Positions 49,991 through 58,320 of a DNA stretch of 64,000 bases are shown here, in pieces. The position numbers and the translations under genes are program-made. The stretch is from positions 28,787 through 92,786 of the forward strand of contig NZ_SADV01000017.1 of NCBI RefSeq assembly GCF_006864135.1, given 5' to 3'. Every line of letters starts with the position of its first letter. Position 1 is the stretch's first letter. Under the pieces are notes generated by a model, which saw only the letters and a list, made by a program, of their open reading frames with translations, was not told where the DNA came from and did no database searches. The stretch comes from Lysinibacillus sphaericus. GTDB taxonomy: Bacteria > Bacillota > Bacilli > Bacillales_A > Planococcaceae.

Positions 49991-50769
49991 TAGCTGATAA
50001 CCTCCTCGCCAAGGTAAGCTTCAATTACCTTTGGATTGTTGCGGATTTCTTCTGGTGTCCCATCAGCGATTAATTGACCGTGATCGAGCACGTATATACG
50101 TTCACAAATTCCCATAACTAAGCTCATATCATGCTCAATTAGAAGAATTGTTAAGCCAAACTTTTTACGAATAAACGCTATTAATTCCATTAAATCATGT
50201 GTCTCCTGTGGGTTCATCCCTGCTGCTGGCTCATCTAATAAAAGTAGCTTAGGTTTCGCAGCTAGAGCACGAGCAATTTCTAGACGGCGCTGCATCCCAT
50301 AAGGTAAATTTTTCGCAAGTTCATCCTTATAAACATCTAAGCCAAAGATTTTTAGAAACTCAATAGATTGATGCTCCATTTCTGTCTCACCTTTAAAATG
50401 ATTCGGCAAGCGGAAAATAGAAGACCACATGGAATGCTTTGCAAGTGAATGGTTCGCTACCTTAACATTATCTAAAACAGATAGCTCTTTAAATAAACGA
50501 ATATTTTGGAATGTACGACTAATACCTTTTTGCGTTACTTGATATGGTGCAAGCCCGTTTAACTTTATACTGTCAAATGTAATCGTGCCCTCAGTTGGCT
50601 TATACACCCCAGTAAGCATGTTAAAGCTCGTTGTTTTACCAGCTCCATTAGGCCCTATAAGACCTACTAGTTCTCCTTGATTTAGGTACATATTAACGCC
50701 CTGTACCGCCTTTAAACCACCGAATTGAATGCCCATGTTTTCAACATTAATAAGAAGGTTTCCAGTCAT
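49990..50769 (-). CDS. livG: Branched-chain amino-acid ABC transporter ATPase LivG
   Basis: First ATPase of the importer, 259 residues. Walker A GPNGAGKTT (about 38-46), a long helical insertion (about 95-140) typical of LivG, the signature-like YGMQRRLEIARAL, and Walker B LLLLDEPAAGMNP (about 172-184) are present. It overlaps livM by one base and livF by one base, so translation is coupled. Confidence 0.97.
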   Translation of the reverse strand: MTGNLLINVENMGIQFGGLKAVQGVNMYLNQGELVGLIGPNGAGKTTSFNMLTGVYKPTEGTITFDSIKLNGLAPYQVTQKGISRTFQNIRLFKELSVLDNVKVANHSLAKHSMWSSIFRLPNHFKGETEMEHQSIEFLKIFGLDVYKDELAKNLPYGMQRRLEIARALAAKPKLLLLDEPAAGMNPQETHDLMELIAFIRKKFGLTILLIEHDMSLVMGICERIYVLDHGQLIADGTPEEIRNNPKVIEAYLGEEVIS

Positions 50770-51704
50770 TATTTTGTACCTCCTTTTTTACCGAATTTAA
50801 ACAAATCTGTAACTTCTTTTGTTCCCATCAAACCCGTTGGACGGTACAGCATTACCACTATTAAGACTAAGCTATAAATAATCATACGTGTTTCTGGGAA
50901 GTTTGCTAAATATGCTGAGACTACTGTTAAGAAAACCGCAGCTATGACAGATCCTGAAAGACTGCCTAAACCACCAAGAACTACATAGATTAAAATATCA
51001 AAAGATTTTAAGAAACCGAAAGTTGTCGGTTGAATAATGTAAAAATTATGTGCAAAGATGGCCCCTGCAAGACCGGCAAAGAAGGAACCAATTGCGAAAG
51101 CTACAACTTTATAGTAGGTTGTGTTAATACCCATTGCATCTGCCGCAATTTCGTCCTCACGAATCGAAATACATGCGCGTCCATGACGAGAATTTGTAAA
51201 GTTCGAGATTACTAAAATTGTTAGAACAACACCTATGAATGCATAAGTCCAATTAGATAAATATTCAACTTGCATCCCTGCTGCGCCACCAACATAATCC
51301 GTATTTAAAAAGATAATACGTATAATTTCCGCAAAACCAAGCGTTGCAATTGCTAAATAGTCACCCTTTAAACGTAACGTCGGGATACCTACAATTAAAC
51401 CTGCTACTGCTGCTGCAAGTGCCCCTAAAAAAATAGCTAATGGGAACGGAAGCATTAATTTAGTTGTGATAATGGCAGAAATATATGCCCCTACCGCTAG
51501 GAAGCCTGCATGCCCAATCGAGAACTGACCAGTAATACCAATGACAATGTGCAAGCTGACCGCAAGCATAATGTTAATACACATTGTGATCAACATATTT
51601 TGATAGTAAATATCGAGAAAGTTCGTTGAAATAAGCACCTGAACAACTGCATAGATGACTAGCGCTAATACTGCATAGCCCCAGAAAACTTTAGATTTTT
51701 TCAT
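50769..51704 (-). CDS. livM: Branched-chain amino-acid ABC transporter permease LivM
   Basis: Inner permease subunit, 311 residues, with eight to ten membrane segments. The family signature around GITGQFSIGHAGFLAVGAY (about 59-77, shown as one short piece here) and the EAA-like IREDEIAADAMGIN loop that contacts the ATPases are present. ATG at 51704 has AGGTGAG 8 bases upstream; upstream GTG codons are inside that site. It follows livH by 13 bases. Confidence 0.95.
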   Translation of the reverse strand: MKKSKVFWGYAVLALVIYAVVQVLISTNFLDIYYQNMLITMCINIMLAVSLHIVIGITGQFSIGHAGFLAVGAYISAIITTKLMLPFPLAIFLGALAAAVAGLIVGIPTLRLKGDYLAIATLGFAEIIRIIFLNTDYVGGAAGMQVEYLSNWTYAFIGVVLTILVISNFTNSRHGRACISIREDEIAADAMGINTTYYKVVAFAIGSFFAGLAGAIFAHNFYIIQPTTFGFLKSFDILIYVVLGGLGSLSGSVIAAVFLTVVSAYLANFPETRMIIYSLVLIVVMLYRPTGLMGTKEVTDLFKFGKKGGTK

Positions 51705-51717
51705 AATCACCACTCAC

Positions 51718-52593
51718 CTACACTTTCTCACGGGCATTTTTACCAAAGATACCCGATGGTCTGAAGATTAAAATTAAAATTAAAATAACAAATGCCGCTG
51801 CATCACGCCATAGAGAGAAACCAAGTGCACTTACGAATGATTCCACAACACCGAGCAACATACCGCCAACCATGGCACCAGGAATAATACCAATACCGCC
51901 AAGTACTGCCGCTATGAATGCTTTAACCCCTGGAATAACACCCATTAATGGATCGATTTTTGTGTAATATACCCCGAAAATAACACCTGCTGCACCCGCT
52001 AAAGCTGAACCTATTGCGAATGTCGCTGAAATTGTATTATCTACATTAATGCCCATTAATCGTGCTGCATCGGCATCATGAGAAACCGCACGCATCGCTT
52101 TCCCGATTTTTGTTTTATGTACGATGAATTGTAAAAGAATCATCAGTACAATTGAGACAGATAAAATTAATATCGATGTACTACTGATTTGAACACCCAA
52201 AATATCAAATGATTTATTTTTAATGACATCAGGATATGCCGCAGGTTGCGCACCTCTGAAGAAAATAGTTGTATATTCGATTAATAGCGATACACCGATT
52301 GCAGTAATTAAAGCAGCAATACGTGTGGCATTTCGCAAACGCTTATAAGCAATACGTTCAATTAAAACACCAAAGATTGCACAGACCACCATTGCCAATA
52401 ACAGCGCTGGAAAGAAACCAAGCTCCCATTTAGCAATTGCATAAAAGCCAATAAATGCCCCAATCATGAAGACATCTCCGTGGGCAAAGTTAATCAGCTT
52501 AATAATCCCGTATACCATCGTATACCCCAGCGCTATTAATGCGTAGATACTACCTAGTGAAATACCATTCACAAGCTGCTGTATCCATTCCAT
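51718..52593 (-). CDS. livH: Branched-chain amino-acid ABC transporter permease LivH
   Basis: Permease subunit, 291 residues. The N-terminus MEWIQQLVNGISLGSIYALIA leads into eight membrane spans. The coupling loop is AMRAVSHDADAARLMGIN (about 169-186). AGGAGTG precedes the ATG. It is separated from livK by 263 bases containing a perfect hairpin and a terminator, so livHMGF probably depends on read-through or a second promoter, while livK is made in excess, as is usual for binding proteins. Confidence 0.95.
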   Translation of the reverse strand: MEWIQQLVNGISLGSIYALIALGYTMVYGIIKLINFAHGDVFMIGAFIGFYAIAKWELGFFPALLLAMVVCAIFGVLIERIAYKRLRNATRIAALITAIGVSLLIEYTTIFFRGAQPAAYPDVIKNKSFDILGVQISSTSILILSVSIVLMILLQFIVHKTKIGKAMRAVSHDADAARLMGINVDNTISATFAIGSALAGAAGVIFGVYYTKIDPLMGVIPGVKAFIAAVLGGIGIIPGAMVGGMLLGVVESFVSALGFSLWRDAAAFVILILILIFRPSGIFGKNAREKV

Positions 52594-52719
52594 GAGCGTT
52601 CACTCCTTTTTATTTTTTGAAAAGTGCAAAAATAGGACTTACTTCTACATATTATTATTGAAAATAGAGTAAATTGTGTCCTCTTAAAAATTTTTTTCAT
52701 AATCTATCCATTTCGCCTT

Positions 52720-52751
52720 GGTGTATCTGTAGCTGTCGCTACAGATACACC
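52720..52751. repeat. Perfect 14-bp inverted repeat between livK and livH
   Basis: GGTGTATCTGTAGC, a 4-base loop TGTC, then the exact complement. The downstream TCCGCATTCATCTCATCACCTTCA resembles part of copy C near 32328-32352, so the hairpin may belong to the repeat family. Confidence 0.75.
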
Positions 52752-52812
52752 ATATCCGCATTCATCTCATCACCTTCAATGGTTGGAGCCTTTACTAAAG
52801 AAGAGAAAACAT

Positions 52813-52845
52813 AAAAGGGAAGGCGTGTTTACCCGCCTCCCCTTG
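52813..52845 (-). terminator. Terminator after livK
   Basis: Minus-strand AAGGGGAGGCG/CGCCTTCCCTT stem followed by TTATGTTTT, just after the livK stop. Confidence 0.8.
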
Positions 52846-52856
52846 CCTAAAAAACA

Positions 52857-54080
52857 TTAAGGATTAACTTTAGAGTTGAACACTTGTTTACCGTCTTTAA
52901 ATTCAAGAACTGTTGCTGTTTTAATTGGGTTATGATTTTCGTCAACTGAGAAAGTACCTGTTACTAATGAAAGATCTTTTGTGCCAGCTAATGCATTTTT
53001 AATTGCTTCCCCATCCGTAGAGCCTGCACGTTTAATAGCATCAGCAATGTAGTAAATTGAGTCATAGCCAAGTGCATTAAATGCATCTGGTGCTTTATCA
53101 TTGTTCGCTGCTTTAAACGCCTTTACGAAGTCTTGAATTTTTTGATCTGGGTCTTCTGCAGAGTAGTGGTTTGTGATGTACGTATTATTTAGCGCTTTCC
53201 CACCAGCTAACTCTACTAATGTTGGTGAATCCCAACCGTCAGCCCCCATCAGTGGTACATCAATACCCATTTCACGTGCTTGTTTAACAATTAAACCGAC
53301 CTCTTCATAGTATCCTGGGATAAAAATAAAGTCTGGCTTCTCTCCTTTAATATTTGTCAACTGTGTACGGAAATCAGTATCCTTCGCTACATACGCTTCT
53401 TCCTTTACAACTTTCCCGCCATTTTCTGTAATTGTTTCTTTAAATGATTTCGCTAGGCCTTTCGCATAATCAGATGCATTGTCCGCAAAAATAGCTACAT
53501 TTTTAGCTTTCAATTCATTAGAAGCGAAGTTTGCTGCTACAATCCCTTGGAATGGATCGATGAAACAAGTACGGAATGCATACTCATTAATGCTACCGTT
53601 ATCATTTACTGTAATGTTTGGAGCAGTACCAGAACCAGTAACGATTGGGATTTTATTTTTATTCGCAATTTGAACAGTAGCAACTGTATTACCAGAAGTT
53701 GCTGGGGCTAACATTGCTACTACTTTATCTTGCGTCGCTAGTTTAATAGCAGCTGCAGTAGCCTCCGAGTTTTCTGATTTGTTATCTACTTTAATAAGGT
53801 CAATTTTTTTACCATCGATTCCACCATTATCATTAATTTCTTTAACAGCAAGCTCTGCACCCAGAGCAATTGACGAACCATAGGAAGCTACGTTACCCGA
53901 AAGTTCTAAGTTTGCACCGATTTTAATAGTATCACCGTCAGAAGAACCGCCACCGCCTGATGATGATCCACCTCCTGAACTTGAACTACCTCCATTACCA
54001 CAGCCCGCAAGAACGGCTGCAAGTAATGAAGATGCAACTAAAAGTGAGCCAAACTTTTTAAGTTTTTTGTTCTCTCGCAT
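52857..54080 (-). CDS. livK: Branched-chain amino-acid binding lipoprotein LivK
   Basis: Extracellular substrate-binding lipoprotein of the Liv importer, 407 residues. A signal peptide ends in the lipobox VLAGC with Cys27. A Ser/Gly-rich linker (about 28-48) connects it to the type I periplasmic-binding fold, with IKIGANLELSGNVASYG at its start. ATG at 54080 is nine bases after GGGGG; a TTG at 54107 would add nine residues before the signal peptide. First gene of livKHMGF. Leu/Ile/Val specificity is by family; other small amino acids are possible. Confidence 0.94.
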   Translation of the reverse strand: MRENKKLKKFGSLLVASSLLAAVLAGCGNGGSSSSGGGSSSGGGGSSDGDTIKIGANLELSGNVASYGSSIALGAELAVKEINDNGGIDGKKIDLIKVDNKSENSEATAAAIKLATQDKVVAMLAPATSGNTVATVQIANKNKIPIVTGSGTAPNITVNDNGSINEYAFRTCFIDPFQGIVAANFASNELKAKNVAIFADNASDYAKGLAKSFKETITENGGKVVKEEAYVAKDTDFRTQLTNIKGEKPDFIFIPGYYEEVGLIVKQAREMGIDVPLMGADGWDSPTLVELAGGKALNNTYITNHYSAEDPDQKIQDFVKAFKAANNDKAPDAFNALGYDSIYYIADAIKRAGSTDGEAIKNALAGTKDLSLVTGTFSVDENHNPIKTATVLEFKDGKQVFNSKVNP

Positions 54081-54482
54081 AATTTTATTCCCCCTAAGTT
54101 TTTTCAAATGTTAGATATTTCTGATAATTATAAACAATCCGCGGCATTTCCTCAATAACAAAAATAACCAAAATGATAATTTATAACTATCTATACTAAT
54201 AGATATATTATTCAATTAAACCTTTTACATTGTAAAACATTCTTTATTTTTAGTCTAGAGTGATTTTTCTGTATAATTAGTAATTTAAGAATTATCTATT
54301 AATTTAGAGTGGACATTACTATAAAACGATCACTTTTGATTATTTTTTTTACAATAAAATCTCGCCCTTTTTTCAAGAATACAAAGGCTAAAGCGTTTTC
54401 GCGAAGTATTAATACGGAATTACAGTACTTAGAGGGCGCAATCGGAGTAAGATTTTTTTCTAATTTGTCATAGTCGAATCCC

Positions 54483-54526
54483 AAAAAAGCTTAGAGCTAG
54501 GTATTTCTACAGCTCTAAGCTTTTTT
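54483..54526. terminator. Strong terminator overlapping a methyltransferase stop
   Basis: AAAAAAGCTTAGAGCT/AGCTCTAAGCTTTTTT (54483-54498 with 54511-54526) is a perfect 16-bp stem with T runs in both directions; the stop codon of the gene at 54515 lies inside it. The rest of 54081-54482 is the livK upstream region, in which I see no other gene. Confidence 0.9.
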
Positions 54527-55117
54527 CAGTGCAAACACACAGAGGCGTTCGTTAATATTTGTTTCATTTTCAAGATGAACCTCATGGATTAATTCAAAAG
54601 GCGTCCCATGATGTAAAAACTGTAAATAATCATACGGTGGGTAATATAAAATAATATGAATTGCACGCATATGCTGCTCATAAGACTTCCATATATTATA
54701 AATAACTGTACGAAAAATATGAATCGAAAACGGATTGAAAAAAAAGAAAACTGTGTCGCTTGGCTGAATAGCATAGTCCTCTGCTATTGAATGAATAAAG
54801 GCAATCGGAGCTTGAGCACTCTTTTTTTGAAGATAGCTCCTTTTATTATTTTCAGCCTCTGCATAAAAACCTGCATCCATTTCTACCCCAATTGTCGGAA
54901 TATGAAATTTATCATGTACATAAATAGGAACTCTCCCTTTTCCACATCCCATATCGATAAACACTGGATTATCAGGCATCTCATACTCTGCAAATAATTG
55001 TTCTAAGCCAACATACGGTGTTGGCTCATAGCGATGATAATGAGCTAGTTTAGGGAAGCCGTATTGTTCACCTACTGTGTTAATATGTAAATATTTATCA
55101 AATTGATGTTCATTCAT
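54515..55117 (-). CDS. Class I SAM-dependent methyltransferase, unknown substrate
   Basis: A 200-residue protein. The SAM-binding glycine motif is VFIDMGCGKGRVP (about 52-64), the following acidic residue is in IGVEMDAGF (about 74-82), and FFFFNPFS resembles motif IV of RNA or small-molecule methyltransferases. ATG at 55117 has GGAG 7 bases upstream; an in-frame extension to 55195 lacks a site. Single gene with a strong terminator. The target cannot be told from sequence. Confidence 0.78.
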   Translation of the reverse strand: MNEHQFDKYLHINTVGEQYGFPKLAHYHRYEPTPYVGLEQLFAEYEMPDNPVFIDMGCGKGRVPIYVHDKFHIPTIGVEMDAGFYAEAENNKRSYLQKKSAQAPIAFIHSIAEDYAIQPSDTVFFFFNPFSIHIFRTVIYNIWKSYEQHMRAIHIILYYPPYDYLQFLHHGTPFELIHEVHLENETNINERLCVFALKKA

Positions 55118-55215
55118 ACTATTACTCCTAAAAAAAGAATGATTAATTTTAGCACGATAAAAAGAAAAAACCATACTCAAAAGTTTTGAGGGCACTGAAA
55201 AATTGAGGAGGCTTT

Positions 55216-55336
55216 TGTGTTGTTAGCGATTTTTTGATGTTTATCAGCGATTTATCTGGTTTTATCAGCGATTCTTTGTTGTTTATCAGCGATTTATTCG
55301 GTTTTATCAGCGATTCTTTGTTGTTTATCAGCGATG
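55216..55336. repeat. Array of six AGCGAT cores with an exact 21-bp period
   Basis: AGCGAT occurs at 55225, 55246, 55267, 55288, 55309 and 55330, each exactly 21 bases after the last. The five later copies share TTATCAGCGAT, and the spacers alternate between a TTTATCTG/TTTATTCG type and a TCTTTGTT type, so units 2-5 form two copies of a 42-base higher-order repeat (55239-55322). Located just upstream of the methyltransferase gene. Confidence 0.9.
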
Positions 55337-55360
55337 TTAAAAGTTTTGGAATATGGTTTT

Positions 55361-55558
55361 TTAACGTCCTCCTCGGTTAAATTTTAAAACAAAGAGCAGT
55401 GCAGCTATTACTAAGGCAAGCAAACAAGAATCGTAAAACTGTTCCTTGCCTTAGTGCTCATCGCCTTTGTTAGGCCACATGGGTCCTCCATTTTGGTCAG
55501 GTCGTTGTATTGGACCACCACCATTTGGTCATTCCCCCTGCTTATCACCATTTTGACG
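55361..55558 (-). pseudogene. Decayed small membrane protein gene
   Basis: On the minus strand one continuous frame of 65 codons reads RQNGDKQGE, stop, PNGGGPIQRPDQNGGPMWPNKGDEH, stop, then GKEQFYDSCLLALVIAALL and KFNRGGR (shown in short pieces here). It is interrupted only by an in-frame TGA and TAA. The Pro/Gly-rich part and the hydrophobic C-terminal span look like a real small membrane or surface protein. No start codon is visible, and the family was not recognised. Confidence 0.45.
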
Positions 55559-55585
55559 CTATTTGCAATTTACATTGCTCTTCTA

Positions 55586-55636
55586 TTGACAATGTCTTCC
55601 TAGGCGAATTATCATTGATTGCGAATGATAATCATT
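55586..55636 (+). promoter_or_regulatory. Promoter with Fur-type operator before the HmoA-like gene
   Basis: TTGACA (55586-55591), an 18-base spacer and TATCAT (55610-55615) form the promoter. Two palindromes overlap its start: ATTATCATT/AATGATAAT (55609-55617 with 55624-55632) and AATGATAATCATT (55624-55636), close to the Fur box TGATAATNATTATCA. Iron repression of the gene is inferred. Confidence 0.78.
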
Positions 55637-55683
55637 GAAAATTCATTCATATGATTAACTAAAAAATGAATAGGGGGGAAAGT

Positions 55684-56019
55684 ATGATTATTGTTACAAA
55701 TCGTATTCAAGTAAAACCCGGCTTTGCTGCAAAAATGGCACCGAACTTTACAAAACCAGGACCTCTACAGCAGTTTGAAGGCTTCCATAAAGTGGAGGTA
55801 TTAGTTTCAACTGATGATCCGACTTATGACGAAATGAGCGTCAATATGTACTGGGAGTCTAAGGAACATTTCCAAGCCTGGCGTAATAGTGATGCATTCG
55901 CTGCAGCTCATCACCGTCCTGGACAAAGTGCTGAGGGAGGAAAACCTGAAAACAGTCCACTTATCGGTAGCAAAATAGTTATAGCCGAATTAGCTTCTTC
56001 GATTGAAGCATTACGCTAA
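55684..56019 (+). CDS. hmoA: Heme-degrading monooxygenase, HmoA type
   Basis: Antibiotic-biosynthesis-monooxygenase-fold protein, 111 residues, resembling B. subtilis HmoA, which opens heme to release iron. MIIVTNRIQVKPG at the start, MYWESKEHFQAWRNSDAFAAAH (about 64-85, carrying the likely heme-ligand His region, given here in part) and the fold length all fit. ATG at 55684 has GGGGGG upstream; a longer start six codons earlier lies over the ribosome-binding site. The Fur-type operator before it supports a role in iron uptake. Confidence 0.85.
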   Translation: MIIVTNRIQVKPGFAAKMAPNFTKPGPLQQFEGFHKVEVLVSTDDPTYDEMSVNMYWESKEHFQAWRNSDAFAAAHHRPGQSAEGGKPENSPLIGSKIVIAELASSIEALR

Positions 56020-56078
56020 TTTTTAACTTCTTTCAGCAGCTGAAAGAGTACAACTAAAATATCTTCTGATTCTATCTA

Positions 56079-56115
56079 AAAAATCCTGCATTTTTGAAAA
56101 TGCAGGATCTTTTTG
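56079..56115. terminator. Bidirectional terminator between hmoA and the YeiH-family gene
   Basis: AATCCTGCA/TGCAGGATC stem with A/T runs on both sides. A CTTTCAGC/GCTGAAAG palindrome lies before it (about 56028-56044), and TTAACTTCTTTCAGCAG there is the exact reverse complement of a piece of copy A at 12621. Confidence 0.8.
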
Positions 56116-56117
56116 AA

Positions 56118-57137
56118 TTATTGCAGGAAAATAACTAAAACATAACCAAGTATCGATAAGCAAACCGAACCGATAAGTCCTGCAATAAACGCTTTTACGC
56201 CTAATTGTTTAAAGGTTTTTATCTCTACATTTAAACCTAGTCCAGCCATCGCCATCCCAATTAAAATATAAGCGATATATACAAATGTTTGCGCTACATT
56301 AGCTGGTACAATCCCTAACGAATTAATAGCACTCATCGCTAAGAAACCAAGAATAAACCATGGAATTATCGACAGCGAAAACCTTTCTTTTTCCTGCCCC
56401 TTATCAATTCTTCGAAATAAAATACCGATGACAATAGCTACCGGTACAAGCAATGCGACACGTGTTAACTTCACAATAACTGCCGTATCAACGGCTTCAT
56501 TTCCACCAGCTGAGGCTGCTGCAATAACATGAGCAATTTCATGTAGAGTGCCCCCCGCAAAAATACCATATTCAGTAGGGGTTAAGTTAAATACTGAGTA
56601 TAATACCGTGTAGACTAATGTGAATACAGTCCCTAGTAATGCGACTATCGCTGCACCCACTGCCGTTTCTTTTTCATTCGCCTTAATTTGAGGAGCAATA
56701 GCGACAACAGCAGCAGCCCCACAAATAGCTGTACCACAAGCTGTTAATATGCCTAGCTTCTTATCTACATGAAATACCTTCGTTAAGCCGTATACAACCA
56801 CTAAAGCAAATACTAGATTAATAAAAGCAATAAGAAAAACATTCGCTCCAGCATTGTAAATATCCGCTAAGTTTAAACGCATCCCCAGAAAAATAATGCC
56901 GAGGCGTAACAATTTTTTACTTGAAAATGTTATACCTGTTTGCCAAGAATCCTGCACCCTAAAGGCTGCTCTCCAAGCCATACCTAATATAATGGCAATG
57001 ACAAGCTGCCCTAATATTGAGAAGAACGGGAATGTCGAAATATATTTTGCTACTAAAGCAATAATGAGTGTCAACAATATCCCCTTCATAAACGCTGGGG
57101 TCAGGAAACTTTTTAACCTATGCTGCCTATTATCCAT
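56118..57137 (-). CDS. YeiH/YwfL-like putative sulfate exporter family membrane protein
   Basis: Membrane protein of the YeiH (UPF0324) family, 339 residues with about ten hydrophobic segments. LGIIFLGMRLNLADI, GTAICGAAAVVAIAP and GTLHEIAHVIAA are family strings. Transport of sulfonate or sulfate is suggested for some members but is unproven. ATG at 57137 has a weak GAAGTG site; the ATG six codons earlier is too close to AAGG. Divergent from a LysR regulator gene, a common YeiH arrangement. Confidence 0.85.
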   Translation of the reverse strand: MDNRQHRLKSFLTPAFMKGILLTLIIALVAKYISTFPFFSILGQLVIAIILGMAWRAAFRVQDSWQTGITFSSKKLLRLGIIFLGMRLNLADIYNAGANVFLIAFINLVFALVVVYGLTKVFHVDKKLGILTACGTAICGAAAVVAIAPQIKANEKETAVGAAIVALLGTVFTLVYTVLYSVFNLTPTEYGIFAGGTLHEIAHVIAAASAGGNEAVDTAVIVKLTRVALLVPVAIVIGILFRRIDKGQEKERFSLSIIPWFILGFLAMSAINSLGIVPANVAQTFVYIAYILIGMAMAGLGLNVEIKTFKQLGVKAFIAGLIGSVCLSILGYVLVIFLQ

Positions 57138-57173
57138 GTTGTTCACTTCTTTCATCCTTGATGATTTTACTTT

Positions 57174-57234
57174 ATTAGAAAGTTAATCATCAGTAAAATA
57201 CATATATATAATCATAATTATTAATATTTCTAAT
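57174..57234. promoter_or_regulatory. Intergenic inverted repeat between the YeiH-family and LysR genes
   Basis: ATTAGAAA (from 57174) and TTTCTAAT (57227-57234) are inverted copies about 45 bases apart in the 112-base divergent promoter region. They are candidates for LysR-regulator binding. Confidence 0.4.
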
Positions 57235-57249
57235 GATAGGAGTGATGAT

Positions 57250-58122
57250 ATGCAATTTGATGCTTTAAGAACGTTCATCACACTGGTGGAGGTCAATAAT
57301 TTTACGAAAGCCTCCGAAATACTTCATATTTCGCAGCCAAGTGTCAGTTTACACATTAAAAATTTAGAGCAAGAATTTCAAACGACCTTATTTATCCGTT
57401 CGCCAAAATCTGTACAAATCACACCAACTGGAGAAATTTTATATAAACGAGCTAAGCAAATGATGGCCATTGCCGAGGCAGCAAAAGAAGATATTTTAAC
57501 CTATCACCATGAAATTCAAGGTACACTTTTGATTGGCGCTAGCTTTACTATTGGGGAATATATATTGCCTCCTATCATAGCGAGCTTACAGCAGCAATTC
57601 CCTCAGCTAGAGCTTCAAGTTATTATTGGCAATACGAAAGAAATCATTCACTATACGAAATTGTTACAAGTCGATATCGGTCTTATTGAAGGACAAGCAC
57701 ACGACCATGAACTTCTTATTAAACCGTTTATGCAAGATGAATTATTTATTGTCAGTGCGAGTAATCACCCTCTTGCAAAGAAGGCAACGATTACGGTTTC
57801 GGACTTGCAGCAACAAAATTGGGTTGCACGTGAAGAAGGTTCAGGCACACGTTATTATTTGGATCATTTATTTAGAGCAAACGGACTCCAAGTACGTTCA
57901 CTTCTTACTATTAGTAGTAATCAAGGTGTGAAAGAAAGCGTTATACAAGGGCTTGGACTTTCATTACTGTCCGCTAGTGTCATCGAGCGCGAATTAAAAA
58001 ATGGCGATATAAAAATCTTACCCCTCGAGGAACAGTATTTTATACGAACATTTTCTTATTTGTGCTCGCCTACAATGAAAAATAAACGCAATGTTGATAT
58101 TCTTTTAGAGGCGCTACTATAA
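57250..58122 (+). CDS. LysR-family transcriptional regulator (CysL/YwfK-like)
   Basis: LysR regulator, 290 residues. N-terminal winged helix MQFDALRTFITLVEVNNFTKASEILHISQPSVS (1-33 in short pieces) and a C-terminal effector-binding domain (about 90-290). Similarity to the CysL/YwfK group of sulfur-metabolism regulators is from memory. Divergently transcribed from the YeiH-family gene and therefore probably its regulator. AGGAGTG lies upstream of the ATG. Confidence 0.88.
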   Translation: MQFDALRTFITLVEVNNFTKASEILHISQPSVSLHIKNLEQEFQTTLFIRSPKSVQITPTGEILYKRAKQMMAIAEAAKEDILTYHHEIQGTLLIGASFTIGEYILPPIIASLQQQFPQLELQVIIGNTKEIIHYTKLLQVDIGLIEGQAHDHELLIKPFMQDELFIVSASNHPLAKKATITVSDLQQQNWVAREEGSGTRYYLDHLFRANGLQVRSLLTISSNQGVKESVIQGLGLSLLSASVIERELKNGDIKILPLEEQYFIRTFSYLCSPTMKNKRNVDILLEALL

Positions 58123-58238
58123 AAGGCTTAAATAGTATAACTCTTCGGAGTCAAGTCCTTAATATTGTGTAAAATTCTATACAATGTTCTTCAACTCTGA
58201 CTTTAGTTTAGTCAAATTGTCCAGCTTATGTTGGTATT

Positions 58239-58309
58239 CGCCGCTAAAAGTGTGAGTTGCGCCGCTAACCAAGCAAGGAACGCCGCTAAAACACGAAATC
58301 CCGCCGCTT
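58239..58309. repeat. Array of CGCCGCT cores with an exact 21-bp period
   Basis: CGCCGCTAA starts at 58239, 58260 and 58281, and CGCCGCTT at 58302: exactly 21 bases apart each time. The 12-base spacers share no sequence (AAGTGTGAGTTG, CCAAGCAAGGAA, AACACGAAATCC), so only the cores are conserved. Lies just after the LysR gene. Confidence 0.9.
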
Positions 58310-58320
58310 CGGCAGATTTC

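Noticed and set aside
54299..54484. 61-codon minus-strand frame upstream of livK
   Set aside because: It begins inside the strong terminator at 54483-54526, has a TTG start without a ribosome-binding site and shows no recognisable protein.
55239..55381. Coding repeat of seven residues (21 bases)
   Set aside because: The plus-strand frame is open across the array, but it has no start codon or ribosome-binding site and a stop lies just upstream.
58239..58309. CRISPR array
   Set aside because: Core is only 7-9 bases and spacers 12 bases, far below CRISPR sizes, and there are no cas genes.
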